Assembly: GCA_012845835.1 (NCBI GenBank) | Contig: JABAKD010000017.1 | Coordinates: 3,687,367 to 3,751,366, forward strand | Source of the DNA: Undaria pinnatifida | Taxonomy: Eukaryota > Sar > Phaeophyceae > Laminariales > Alariaceae | DNA: 64,000 bases | Direction of reading: 5' to 3' | Shown: piece by piece, positions 15,001-24,922 of the stretch | Numbering within the stretch: position 1 is the stretch's first letter | Layout: each line of letters begins with the position of its first letter | Notes under the pieces: model-generated | Seen by the model: only the letters and a program-made list of their open reading frames with translations | The model's database searches: none | What the model was told of the DNA's origin: nothing | Made by a program: the position numbers and the translations under genes

Positions 15001-16194
15001 GACACTTCTCAAAAAGATATTTGCTGTTTACACTCTTCAAAATTGTCACGACCGACCGCCCTACCAATCACAAACGATTGAGGGCTATGGGTTTGACCCT
15101 CAAGTACTGGCAATTTTAACGAGAAGAGTCTGCCTGCAAAACATCCTCGACTGTTCCATCTGCCATGTTTGCCTTGTGTTTGTTCTTGACCAAGCAAGCA
15201 CTTTTACCAACAAACGGAGGGTTTTGAGGTGTAGTTCTGGACAGCAGGTTCATTAATCCGATATTGCGCCACAAATTGTATTGTTTATTAGGTATTGGCT
15301 GGCTGATCTCCTATCCGAATGACGGCGCTGTTGGTGCCACTGTGATCTTGGTGTCGTTACCGTCATCCGTTTTCCTCCACCCAGAAAAAAAAGAGTACTA
15401 CTACTGCGACTCCTACGAGTGCCCCGACAAGTACGACCTAGTGCACGGCGCTGACGACATCAAGTGCGACTACTCCGGGTGCACCAAACACAAGTGCTGT
15501 GAAGAGGGTGAGTGTCAATCGAATAATCAGGTTTCGACCCTTCAAAGAGGATGTTTTACAGTCTCGCTATTTTCACTCTTCAAAATTTGCACGACCGACC
15601 GTCGTACCAACCACAAAGGATCGAGGACTATATGCGGCTGACCCTTGAGTAGCTCACCTTTAACCATCTGAACCCAGTACTGGCATTTTTAACAGGCTTT
15701 TCTTTGACGTGCGAGAAGAGTCTGGCTGCACAACATCCCCGACTGTTTTAACTGCTATGCTTTCGTTGTGTTTGTTCCCGACCAAGCAAGGATTTTTATC
15801 AGCCGAGGGTTTCAGGAGTATATAGTTCTGGACAGCAGTTTCATTAATCCTCATTGCGCCGCAAGTTGTGGTGTGGCCTGCTGCCCTCCTATCCGCTGTT
15901 GATGCTACTGTGATGTTGGCGTCGTCACTGCATCACGCCAAGGACAGTATGGATGATGCTGATGAAACCATGAAGGTGATGATACCACGCAAAAGGAGAT
16001 GAACTATATCGTGGACGCTTTCACCGTGCCCAACTCATCTTCAAACCTCATTCATTCTTCTCCACGCAGAAAAAAAGGACTACTACTACTGCGACTCCTA
16101 CACGTGCCCTGACAAGTACACCCTCGTCGACAGCTGTAACAAGATCGCATGCGACTACTCGGGATGCACGACGGACCTGTGCTGCTACAGTTCG
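1..16194 (+). CDS. Tandem-exon gene for a repetitive six-cysteine-module protein (5' end off window)
   Basis: Twenty-four exons are visible; all complete ones except the last are 123 nt. Each starts after a pyrimidine-rich CGCAG or CACGCAG-type acceptor and ends at GAAGAAA followed by GTGAG. Both junctions are phase 1, so any number of exons can join in frame. One module is 41 residues: a charged K-[K/E]-K-E linker, Y-Y-Y, then C-X4-C-X14-C-X4-C-X4-C-C and E-E. The 23 full exons in the window would give about 940 residues. Exon starts: 530, 1212, 1839, 2521, 3189, 3816, 4498, 5125, 5807, 6434, 7116, 7743, 8411, 9038, 9716, 10342, 12205, 12873, 13534, 14178, 14848, 15385, 16070. The signal-peptide exon and promoter are not in the window. 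A paralogue with two modules and a phase-1 signal-peptide exon at 40497-43564 suggests the product is secreted. I do not recognise the module as a named family; structural, adhesive or defence roles are all possible. The copies could also be a decaying, partly non-coding expansion. Confidence 0.72.
530..652 (+). CDS. Array exon 2
   Basis: Consensus 41-codon module with a KKKE linker. The acceptor is CTCTTCGCGCAG and the donor GTGAGTCTC. It is followed by a 559-nt type B intron. Confidence 0.8.
1212..1334 (+). CDS. Array exon 3, donor site lost
   Basis: Consensus module with a KEKE linker after a CTCCACGCAG acceptor. The donor dinucleotide GT is AA here: GAAGAAA is followed by AAGAGTC instead of GTGAGTC. 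Read-through reaches TAA three codons later. Skipping exon 3 would keep frame because exons are phase 1-1. Confidence 0.75.
1839..1961 (+). CDS. Array exon 4
   Basis: Consensus module with a KKKE linker, good acceptor and GTGAGTCTC donor, followed by a 559-nt type B intron. Confidence 0.8.
2521..2643 (+). CDS. Array exon 5
   Basis: Consensus module with a KEKE linker. It is followed by a 545-nt type C intron rather than the usual type A, so the dimer rhythm breaks here. Confidence 0.8.
3189..3311 (+). CDS. Array exon 6
   Basis: Consensus module, KEKE linker, donor GTGAGTCAT, then a 504-nt type A intron. Confidence 0.8.
3816..3938 (+). CDS. Array exon 7
   Basis: Consensus module, KKKE linker, donor GTGAGTCTC, then a 559-nt type B intron. 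Confidence 0.8.
4498..4620 (+). CDS. Array exon 8
   Basis: Consensus module, KEKE linker, then a 504-nt type A intron. Confidence 0.8.
5125..5247 (+). CDS. Array exon 9
   Basis: Consensus module, KKKE linker, then a 559-nt type B intron. Confidence 0.8.
5807..5929 (+). CDS. Array exon 10 (Asp to Asn variant)
   Basis: Module with one replacement: C-P-D-K-Y becomes C-P-N-K-Y. All six cysteines and both splice sites are intact. A type A intron follows. Confidence 0.8.
6434..6556 (+). CDS. Array exon 11
   Basis: Consensus module, KKKE linker, then a 559-nt type B intron. Confidence 0.8.
7116..7238 (+). CDS. Array exon 12
   Basis: Consensus module, KEKE linker, then a 504-nt type A intron. Confidence 0.8.
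7743..7865 (+). CDS. Array exon 13
   Basis: Consensus module, KKKE linker, followed by the second 545-nt type C intron. Confidence 0.8.
8411..8533 (+). CDS. Array exon 14 (Lys to Asn variant)
   Basis: The linker reads K-E-N-E because AAG became AAT. Two silent changes lie in the D-Y-S-G codons. Splice sites are intact and a 504-nt type A intron follows. Confidence 0.79.
9038..9160 (+). CDS. Array exon 15
   Basis: Consensus module, KKKE linker. The following type B intron is 555 nt, slightly shortened. Confidence 0.8.
9716..9838 (+). CDS. Array exon 16
   Basis: Consensus module, KEKE linker. The following type A intron is 503 nt. Confidence 0.8.
10342..10464 (+). CDS. Array exon 17
   Basis: Consensus module with type A intron both before and after it, a second break in the A/B alternation. 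Its following intron (10465-12204) is enlarged to 1740 nt by the T-element insertion. Confidence 0.79.
10954..12182 (+). mobile_element. T element (poly-C element) inserted in an array intron
   Basis: ATATATT flanks the insertion at 10947-10953 and 12183-12189, where uninterrupted copies have it once. The exon 17 to 18 spacing of 1863 equals 627 + 1229 + 7 exactly. The element has several C-tracts, an internal 395-bp repeat (10954 and 11349 both begin TCGAGAGCCATCC) and ends with a GATCTCACAGCTG region followed by T-rich sequence. Its left end matches the inside of the copy near 34.5 kb, so it looks truncated at the left. No protein-coding region is seen; open frames here come from C-tracts. 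Confidence 0.82.
12205..12327 (+). CDS. Array exon 18
   Basis: Consensus module just after the T insertion. The acceptor CTCTTCACGCAG differs by one base from other type A acceptors. Donor GTGAGTCTG; a 545-nt type C intron follows. Confidence 0.79.
12873..12995 (+). CDS. Array exon 19
   Basis: Consensus protein with one silent change (CTA to CTT). The donor is GTGGGT, weaker than the GTGAGT of other copies. The next intron is 538 nt. Confidence 0.77.
13534..13656 (+). CDS. Array exon 20
   Basis: Consensus module with one silent change (TGC to TGT at the first Cys). The next intron is 521 nt. Confidence 0.78.
14178..14300 (+). CDS. Array exon 21 (three replacements)
   Basis: The linker reads K-K-M-E, Y-E-C becomes Y-T-C and T-K-H-K becomes T-E-H-K. 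All cysteines are kept. The next intron is 547 nt. Confidence 0.77.
14848..14970 (+). CDS. Array exon 22
   Basis: Consensus protein with a silent change in the linker (GAA to GAG). The next intron is only 414 nt, through loss of its middle and the ATG/TGA-rich stretch. Confidence 0.78.
15385..15507 (+). CDS. Array exon 23
   Basis: Acceptor CTCCACCCAG. A-E-D-I becomes A-D-D-I. The exon ends GAAGAGG before GTGAGTG, so the phase stays 1. The next intron is 562 nt and strongly diverged. Confidence 0.76.
16070..16194 (+). CDS. Array exon 24, divergent edge copy
   Basis: The module reads K-K-D-Y-Y-Y then C-X4-C-X14-C-X4-C-X4-C-C. A seventh cysteine lies in the X14 loop (D-S-C-N). It ends C-C-Y-S-S before GTGAGA, which would give phase 0 and not phase 1. 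Without splicing the frame stays open for 16 more codons and stops at about 16243, so it may be the last exon. Its T-T-D-L-C-C ending resembles the paralogue at 43.5 kb more than the array core, which fits an older copy. Confidence 0.7.
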
Positions 16195-16394
16195 GTGAGA
16201 AAATATACTGTTGCGTTGTATGGCGTCGCGTTTTCTTCCGCATGAACCGTCTAGGCACGGCCGCGCCAGTGTGAGCTTATTCGAAAATGTTCCCGTATAC
16301 AGCTTGCAGCAGATGTTTTGCCGCACGTGTCGTTCCAACGTTCGTAATGCGTCTACGGTTTTTTCTTGGCATTCACCGTTTAACGCATTCTATG

Positions 16395-16530
16395 ATAGAG
16401 AAAGCACTTTTTTTTTCTGAAATGGTTTTCGAATGACGGGGTTTCTTGGCGTAAAATCGTTGGAAATACGAGGTCCATTTTTAGTTAGCTCCTAAATTGA
16501 GGGAACCTCAGAAAATATGTGGTGCACAAC
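16395..16530. mobile_element. R1 remnant, internally deleted
   Basis: Contains the R1 landmarks GAATGACGGGG, AAATCGTTGGAAATACGA, TTGAGGGAACCTCAGAAAA and GTGGTGCAC in R1 order, but lacks the middle and intact termini. Confidence 0.6.
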
Positions 16531-18663
16531 CATCGGGGCACGCATCCGTTCACGCTTCGGTGCCGTAAGAATTTATCTCCCTGATGGTTGAGGGGGGGCT
16601 CCCAACTATCAGGCAGCTGATCGCATGAACTTGATGTAGGCATAGGTGCTGCGGTGGGCCGCCCCCCACACCTAAACGCATCCACGCGTCCACCAAAATG
16701 CGTATCGTTGTCCTGACATGCGTCGATGTTTTTTGCGCTGCGTGTACGACCCTTGCTTCCGTACAGTATTAAACTACCAGGTCTTAACAGGCCATTGCGG
16801 AAGAGCGACGCGAACAACGACGCAATGGCTAACCTGGCAACGCGAAGCGCCATTTTTCGTAGAACACTAGGAGCACCGTGCTCTACCGGTGGTGTACCGT
16901 GGTGCTTGAGAAAGGAGTACCGGTAAACATGTACGAACCTCCGGGAAAGGATGTTCCGGCTCCCATGTCCCTTTTGATAAGACGTTTGCCGGGAGGCCTC
17001 TGGTATTCAGGTGGTGGTAATAGGATGTAATTGTCGGGATGCCTTTGGTTTAGGCACTACTACTGCTGTAGTTCGTGCCTTTAAGACACTTTCCATCGTG
17101 TTAGTAGTTTGTACATTAATTTCATTGGCTGCACGTTCAACCCCAAAACGTGGTCGGGTATCAAACCTTCCCAGCTACGTATTCGACACGACACGAGTCG
17201 ACAGATCCCCCTGTACACGCTACATTGCGCGCTTATTCAGTTGCCGAGCAGCTGTTACGCCTGTTTGACGCCTGTTTAACGCTGGGTTGTTCTGTGGATC
17301 ACGGTGCATGGCAGGTGTTCAGGTGTTCAGATATCGTTTTTTGATGTTTTGTGGCTTCTAGATGTACCGTGTGTCCCAGTGCCGATAAGAAAGACAGCCG
17401 AGTTTTTTCATGGAGAGTTTTGGCGGTGTGTTGCTTTCTATTGGTTATTGTACAGTAGCATTGGATCTTGATCCATTGATTTTGACGACTGGCGGGTACT
17501 TTTGGGGTGTACTGCCTTCGTCCTGTTCGAGCGCTGTCGTCTTAATTAAGCACTCTTCGGTCCTAAATAAGCGTGCTGTCTTCATCGCAGCTTAAGCGCT
17601 CCAGTGTAGACGTCATCCTATAATATCGCAGCTTAAGCGCTCCAGTGTAGACGCCATCCTCACTAAGTTTAAGTAGCACGTGTCCTGAAGAGCATTAAAT
17701 GCATGTTATAAGCAACATTTGGCATTAAGAAGGTTTTGATTTTGTGAGGCGTTTAGCCGGCCAATGCACATGCCGAGCTTTGTTCCAATTTGTGAGGTTT
17801 TCGCCAGTATGTAGTAGAATAAACCCCTTTTGTTCGTAGAAATTGCACCTTCCTATACTCGTTTGGAAAGGTGCACGATGTGTGCCCGTCGCATACACAG
17901 CGCGCAGTCTTGTTTGACCCCACCGACTGGCCTTGAGGCATCGATTAGTTGTTGGATATGTTGGGTTCATAGATCGGAGAGGAGCATGCTGCTGCGGCTG
18001 TGTAGCACAAAGTCGGCAAGTGACGTTAAGCAGCAATATCGCAGCACGGTGTCGAGATTGGCTGTGTTGTCGGCGACTTGTCAAGAGTCACTAATGAAGA
18101 TCTTCCCGTGATCCAACGAAGGCGCGCACAATCATGTTGCCAAGAAAATCCCAAAGTGTACGTGTACCTACGTACATACCGGGTACACGGCACAGAGCAG
18201 TTGGTTGTTTTTCGCATTTGTGTACACGAGGCACGGGCCAGTGGTGCGATAAGTACCAGGTACCAGGTGCTTGTTTGTCGATATGTGGTGTGGACCGGGT
18301 GACGAACTATTAATACGTATCTGGGAGCTTGGTGCGGAGCGGTTAGGAGTGATACGCGCTAAGCTGGTATTATACGCTCCCAAGACCAGCCTTAGTAACA
18401 CGCAGTTGACTATACGCGCGCGGTATATTTGCCAGTTGAAGCAGGACGCACTAGTTTCAAATAGATATGTAGGAGATATGTGAGAAGACACATTGGTTCT
18501 AAGTTGAACGTAATGTTCCATGAATTATGTCGAAAGCTTCGACAGTGTTACCAGTGCACCAGTCGGGCTCACCGGACAGTTGCTCGATTCGCCGAGACCA
18601 CCAGACCAGCAGTTAATATAATCTCACCAGGCATCTCTTTGGCCCACATTTGGGTTCTTTCTA
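16531..18663. other. No gene recognised
   Basis: Open frames up to about 120 codons occur, but none has recognisable domains or paired splice sites. The only clear structure is a short direct duplication at 17586-17668. Confidence 0.5.
17586..17668. repeat. Direct repeat, period 41 bp
   Basis: Two nearly identical units beginning CGCAGCTTAAGCGCTCCAGT, at 17586 and 17627. Confidence 0.85.
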
Positions 18664-18870
18664 TAAGATCAAGGCTACGGGTCGGGGGGTACCCCAATTT
18701 TACCCCCAATTTTAGCACCGCAGTCGCGCGAGTGACTCCCGGTACCTTGCTGACAAACACACGTCCGGCCATTTTTTTGTGCAGCGTGAACAATCATACC
18801 TTTTCGCGAGTGAGACCCGAGCCACTGAAAGAAAAAGTGGCCAAAAGGGGGAAATCCACCCCCCTTACCT
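18664..18870. mobile_element. R5 remnant
   Basis: Begins with TCAAGGCTACGG and a G-tract, the R5 terminus, and carries the R5 hallmark TCGCGCGAGTGACTCCC near its first third. The right end is degenerate. Confidence 0.55.
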
Positions 18871-19099
18871 GTTAGCATTGCACTATATGCCAATTGGCCC
18901 ACCTGGCGCGACGCCGGTGAACCCATGTACCTGGGTGTGGTATCTTTGTGCGTTGGTGGCCTGTTGGATTGCACTGTTCATAGCTGCACCGACAGTAAAC
19001 GTAAATGATGTTATGTTGAGACGCCTGCTACGATATGCCCCACTGGTGATCACCGTCCCGCGTAATTCTTAGGTATAGTTTCTGTTCGGTGTAACCCAT

Positions 19100-19720
19100 G
19101 CCACGCCATGCTGCGCGTGGTGATAATGGTGCGCAGCAGATCCTAATAACTAAATTAAGACAACCCCTTTAGAGCCCCGAAATCCCTCCCTGTACTGACT
19201 TCAAGTAAAAACTTATCCCCAAGAGGGGTTTCCAGTAGTGAAGGCGTTAACATGAGCTCAAAAATTCACCCCAAACACGACCTCGGAAGACATTCGATCG
19301 CGCGCAGGCCCCCACCAGAGAGATATATATATATGCACTATACACTTGTGTTGGGTAGTGTACCGCTTCGTATCTAGAAATTATCATTATATCAAGATAG
19401 TTCTGCAATGGTTGGTGAATGTCATCCGACGGTAAGGGTGTTGCATTTTTTAGGCCAAAACGTCCCTGGCCGAGATTGAGCTGCGACTCACGTGGGGGGC
19501 ACTTCCGGTTTTAAGTGAAGTAATTTCACGAGTGAGTACACAATGTTTTAAGAGGACTAAACGGCATAAGAGATACTTCGTATACAACAGCTTGACATTG
19601 ATCGGTTTGTGCGAACGAATACCTTCGAAATCATGTTGTCGGGCGAGATATTTGAGCTCATGTGAGGACTTCCGGGACTGATGAATGCTGGTGTGCACCG
19701 CTGACCGTGGAACGGCTCTG
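19100..19720. mobile_element. R3 foldback element, old copy
   Basis: An inverted subterminal block (about 19130-19310: GCGCAGCAGATCC, ACATGAGCTC, a CATTCGATCGCGCGCAGG run) faces a forward block at 19610-19720 (GAACGAATACCTTCGAAATC then GAGCTCATGTGAGGAC). The same arrangement recurs at 49.4-50.1 kb. No coding region is seen inside. Confidence 0.55.
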
Positions 19721-22309
19721 GTTGGTGACTATTGAATAGCTCAACCGGTCTTTGCTTTCGGCCCAAAACGCAAATGATCACCCTGCCGTGGGATGTATTG
19801 TCTCGACAAACGCCTACTACAACAGCGCGTACAAACCCCTACTACACGGTGCGTACGGGGATGCAGAGGGGATAAGACCCTGGAAAACCATGAGATCTAC
19901 ATAACCGCCCCCAAAAACGCAAAATCGTCAATCTGCTGCCGCTACAAAAAAAAAATAGTATCCTCCATCGCGCCCTCCCTCCGACATACGAAGTACAATA
20001 CAAGAAGGAAATTCTTATGAGAAAATGGGCTCTAACACTGCGTTCCACGGAAGCGTCAACACGCTAACTATATCTTAGCGATTGGCGGGGGTAGGTCGAA
20101 CACACACGCGAAACCACGGGGCGCATATATATATAGATGTTTCTCCCCCGTCAAAACAAGCCCTTCAACGAACGGCAACGTGTATATCATGGCCAGAGAC
20201 TCACGATGTGATTCCCCGATGTGCGGCCAACACCCGAAGAGAAAAAAAATGAAATATAACAGAAAGGGAGCACGGCCGCTATATGTGCTTGCACGAAGGG
20301 AGGGTGGGTGGGCCGTTGCTGGAAATATAGGGGCAACTAGGGGGAATTTCGAAGACACGCCGTATTTTGCACGACGCCCCACGTGACCACGTTGAGCCCC
20401 CCCCCCCCCCCTTTGCGGTCTGCCTCAACGCCGCCCTGGTAGTTTGCGCCGACGTTCAGGCGCGCACCGTGACATCCGGGGGGGTCTCCACGTTGAATAT
20501 GGCGTGCGTGATTTCAGTGTCGACGAGGTCGTTCTCCACGGTGTATTTTGTACACCATTCGGGCCCTACCATGGAGTGGGATTTCACGATTCAGTCTTCG
20601 AAGAATTCGTGAAGTAGGTTGCGATTGCCTTCCAGCATTTCCTTGCACATGCGGGTTCTACTGCGTTTCACCGGCTATCTGCCGGCACTACACAGGAAGG
20701 TTGGACGCGCATACTGCGATAGCATCTACCACGCGCTCGGTCCTGCAGAACCGTGAACGAGGTCCTGAGACGGCATGCAGTCCGCCGTTGGCAAGGCAGG
20801 CCACGACGCCCGCACAACCATTTTCGTCTACGGCTTATTATGGAGTTTTGGAGAATACCCCACGATTTATTACTGAGGTCGGTAGTCAGCTGTCGATCGG
20901 ACAATTCGTCGGGAAGGGGTGAGACGGGCACTCACGTGGAGATCGGCCTGTTTGTTCTTGAACAACAAGTTCCCGCCCCCGTTGACCCCAGGCCAGTCGA
21001 TACTCTGACCCGGAGACCCTGCATGTACGGGTCGTCGCACACGCCGTCCTCAAGGTCGTAAATGACTGCCGCGTCAAAACACCAAACGCCAAGGAGTATA
21101 TGGTAAGATATACACGACATCAAGTAACGCCGGTTGGGATTCAGTGCCGTTGGGGCATAGGAGGCTCTCTTCAGAGCGCCGCAAGGGAACAGCAGCATCG
21201 CTCAAATAACGCATCAGCTAAACGATCGTGAGTTCATTAGGGTCTCTCTGAGTACTGCGAGAGTCTCTCGACCGGTTTTCGAACAGCACCAAGGACTAGG
21301 GTTCGACGCATGGCACGACACAGAGTTCGGATATTTTAGCAGAATTATTTTTGACTAACGGTTATTAATGCCCTGAACTGAGCAGCTACCAAACATCGCC
21401 GAATGCCGCTTCAGGTTTTCCACACAGTACACTCATATTATACCTGCTGTTGTAGACCAGAGAATGATGTTCATCTTTTTGCATCTCCAGATTGTCTTGG
21501 GTTCACTGTTCGGGGGAAGTACGGAGCTACTCAAGACTAAAGATGAGGCGGTAGGGGGAGGGGGAGGGGGAGGGGGATTGCAGTCGGTTGGATCAGTGTC
21601 CCTCGCGGGACTGACCCCCCTGCTCTTTGTGGCGTTGAGCTTTCGTGTGGGGCGTTCTATTTAAAAATTTCGAAAAATTGCGATATGATCCATCTCCGGA
21701 ATGAAAATATCAGATAGGAGGGGCTGTGTCCAGGAAATCGGCTAAAGTGTTTCTGTCAGCGAGCAACTGAGTCAGCTCGCTCGTGGGAGTGGCTCCACAA
21801 CGCGGCAGTTACAAACGGTACGCCCCCCCCCTACCGTACGTAGCGTTGGTCTCAACCATAGGGTTTCAGAAATATCAACCCTGAACCAGCTACTGTAGCG
21901 TGAGTTGTTTTCCTGATACTGTACTGTTAATACAAAGTAGCATTCTGGCATATTTGACCAGACCCTTCAGCCACCACGTACGATATATATGGACGCGCGC
22001 TACGATATAGGTAGAAATGTTTGCCCCGTCTTTTTTTGAAAGGCGGGGCTGATGAAGAGAGGAGTGGGCGCGTGCCACCATAGAGGCGGCACTTTTGGTC
22101 TGATTTGTTTTCTGAAAGACGTACGGAGCGCGAAGGCCTTCGTTCGCACTCTCAAACCCGACGGAGCCTCTATCCCTTACTTCGTCCTGAAAACAAATAA
22201 TGTGCCCTGGTGAAATGACTTTGATCAATGACTAACCGGTAATTCTTCGATTGAGGTGAGCTCAATCGGACACAAATTTTATTAGCCAATCCAGCCACCG
22301 TGGGATGAC
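19721..22309. other. No gene recognised
   Basis: Scattered short open frames, a C-tract near 20400 and G-rich runs near 21550 and C-rich near 21825. No coding pattern, splice pair or clear repeat was recognised. Confidence 0.5.
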
Positions 22310-22554
22310 TCGGCTCCTTAACCCATAAAATTTCGTCGTCAAATAGGACATTCTTTTCGCATAATTCTATCGTTGTGTAGACTACAGGTAGCTAGGCCAT
22401 AGGATTTTCCGTCCGGGGGGTGTCGTAGTCAGTTTTTTTTTTGTTTTCCTCCAAACCATTTTTTTTTGGCAGAGGTCTTAAGCCCCGAAATTGAGGAACT
22501 ATTAACCTAGCAGAAAAATAGTGGGGTGCACACGTCTATAGTGTAGCACGCGTC
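22310..22554. mobile_element. R1 element, partial
   Basis: Right portion of R1: CTAGGCCATAGGATTTTCCG, GGCAGAGGTCTTAAG, then a terminus ending TAGCACGCGTC. The left terminus is not found. Confidence 0.65.
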
Positions 22555-22949
22555 AATGGATTACACCGTGTTCGTCTCGGTTTTGCAAAATAAGTAAAAA
22601 TTACGTGGCTAGGCCACGGGGTTGTTGAAAGGCCGCACACTTCTGTACTTTTTCCAAGAGAACTAATCAATGCACCTCCGGGGGCGCTTCTGTGAACGAA
22701 TCCCCCGGGGAGAAGGTCCGCCTAATGCGCCAACAGAAACGCAAATCATGCTCCCACGACCGATCACGGCGATCCTAAGATTGTGGGATTGCGTGAGCGT
22801 TATCTGCGACGTCCACTGCCTGCGTGCGCGTGTGCTTGTTCCGTCGGTCTTCGCTTCTCGTTCGGTACACAGGCGAGGTGTTGTGTTCTATAGAAATTAT
22901 CGGAGGACATTTTTCCGATCATTTTTGGGCGCCACATCTAGGCTAGTAA

Positions 22950-24430
22950 TTACATGTGCACGCTATCACACGGCCGATGATCGATGTCGGCAACCGTAGA
23001 ACACTGTACCTGACAGGCAGGGTGGCCTTCAGCGTATATTGCCGCGGTGGGTGCTCTACGTCTAGCGATCATCGCTCTCTGCTCGATCTCCATTCGTGGT
23101 TGCGCTCTCAGAACTCTATAGCATTTCACAGGGTTTTGTTTGGAGGCATTTTAAGGCTAAAACGCCCCCGAAAACAGAAAACAAGAATCAGTAGAACGCT
23201 ACTACTGCGGGTGATACCGGCGACCGTGGGATACTGTTCCTGCCTGATGGTGTCCTACAGCATATACTGCCGGCGTGGGTGCAGCAGTTCCGTTGCTCGT
23301 CGCCCGTGGCATTCGGGCGTGTTTGTGAGCTCAGTCTTGATATATCACAGCAGCGAGGTTTAGAGGGACTTGCAGGCTAAAACAAAATGAGGAATATCTA
23401 TGATGCACGCCGTTGCTGTTGCTGTACCTCCCTGAGAGTTGTCTAATATTTTGAACGCCGCTGTGGGTGCACTTCATCGTTCTCCGCTCGCTATATGGGC
23501 CTGGGTGTGCTTCCTCTAAACGTTTGGTCTCACAGCATGTTATGGAGGCAAGATTTACGGTACTCGTTTCCAGAAGTAGAAAATATTTTATGCGCGCTAA
23601 CCAAGCGACTGAAAGACAACAATCGTACCCGCCTTTGAGAGTTATCTACAGCATATCCCTGCTGCCGTGGGTGCACTCGTTCCGTTGGTCGTAGCTCTCC
23701 GCTACCGCTACAATAATACGCGATGATGGCAACCAACCGCAACATACTATCTAGACCTCTGCCGGAGGTTTTCCTACTGCATCTACGGCCGCGGTGGGCG
23801 CAATAGTTGCGTTAGCCATTACTCCTTGGTCGATGTAGACCAAGCGCGGTGTAAGGGGGATAGCCTCATTTCCGCTACTGGTTTTGAGTCACTCGCACGA
23901 GTGACTCTCTCTCTCTTCGTCGCGGACAAAACCTTTCGGCGTTTTGTTTTTGGTGCATGCAGCGTGTGGCCTCTGCCATTCATTACCATTGCGGGTCTTT
24001 ATCTCCAAATTGAAAAACATGAAAGGTTAAGACCGGAAAAGAACAGGGGCGGGTCCCCTGTACGCATGTATGAGCGACCCAGAGCTACAGAGAGCCGAAT
24101 AAAGTCCGTCGAAAAGTGAGACCGGGCCTTGGTCTCTACGTGGTCGAGTTGCCAATTTTTGATGTCTCGAGCATTTGTTAGAGGCACCTTCATAGGCTTA
24201 ACATTGCCAAAAAAAAGGAAACATAAATCACGCTACCACGCGCGACGACGGCAACCGCAAGATAGTAGAGACCTTCTTGAGGGTGGTATGCATAAGGCGT
24301 TTGAGATGTCACGGGGTGGGTGAAGAAGTTGCGCCGGTCCGTTCTCTCGTTATTTCGATTTTCGGGGGTGCTTAGCCTAAACGTACCGCCAAACAGTACT
24401 ATGGAGATGCCAAGATTTTGGATAAAACAC
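22950..24430. repeat. Degenerate tandem repeat, roughly 200-300 bp units
   Basis: A motif set recurs about six times: a GATGNCGGCAACCGNAG-like start, then CTACAGCATAT-GCCGCGGTGGGTGC, then TCGTTCTCCGCTCG and a block GGCTAAAACG. Occurrences begin near 22970, 23205, 23405, 23620, 23720 and 24240. Divergence is high, so it is an old array. Confidence 0.6.
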
Positions 24431-24540
24431 ACGACCATGTGACATGTGCACTGACCCAGTGATCAAAGGCTAAGCTGTAGCGGGGATACCCCTGCTTTCA
24501 CTGCGCCGAGAGTTGTACGATTCTCCGGGTAGTGGCTGTC

Positions 24541-24816
24541 TTGTGCTACGTTAGAGGTGCACCACTTTTTTTTCTGAGGTGTGTTCCTCAATTTGGGAGC
24601 TTAAGAACTCTTCTCCCAAAAGCTGATCTGGAGAAAAATAAAGAGTGTTACCGAATGAAACACCCCATGCCATGGCCCCTAGTCTAGGCACACAACGAGA
24701 ATGATGCAAGAAAAAAGGCAAATTTTCCCGACGATTTTGGGTTAGTAAAGAACAACACCCGTCATTCAGGAAAAAGAAATGTCGGCGCAAGTGCTACCTC
24801 TATCGTAGCACGCGTC
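24541..24816. mobile_element. R1 element, near full length
   Basis: Terminal inverted repeats GTGCTACGTTAGAGGTGCACC and the facing ACCTCTATCGTAGCACGCGTC bound 276 bp with all R1 inner landmarks (CTAGGCACACAACGAGAATG, CGACGATTTTGGGTTA). No coding potential: a non-autonomous DNA-transposon-like unit. Confidence 0.85.
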
Positions 24817-24922
24817 GGCTCTGTACCTCTACCAATATTTCTCAAAGTCGGATTGAAGATACGCTGATAACTCAGCTTTTCTTGCGGCTCAAGAACAACT
24901 TTATGGTGGCGGTGGCGCGGGG

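Larger units (their letters stand above)
26..16069 (+). repeat. Higher-order tandem repeat: exon plus intron units
   Basis: Distances between exon starts are mainly 682 and 627 bp in alternation, a 1309-bp dimer. Three intron classes recur: A (504 nt, begins GTGAGTCATAATCG, ends CGCGCAG), B (559 nt) and C (545 nt), both beginning GTGAGTCTCAGTCG and ending CACGCAG. A, B and C are recognisably homologous. Between 1 and 10.9 kb copies are nearly identical, and after 12.8 kb they diverge in length and sequence. Near-identity in introns as well as exons points to recent unequal exchange or conversion and not to selection on protein alone. Confidence 0.92.

Noticed and set aside
1-16000. CRISPR-like array
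   Set aside because: Repeat units are 600-700 bp with spliced exons, and there are no short direct repeats with unique spacers.
16485-16853. 122-codon minus-strand frame
   Set aside because: Overlaps an R1 remnant at its end and has no recognisable domain.
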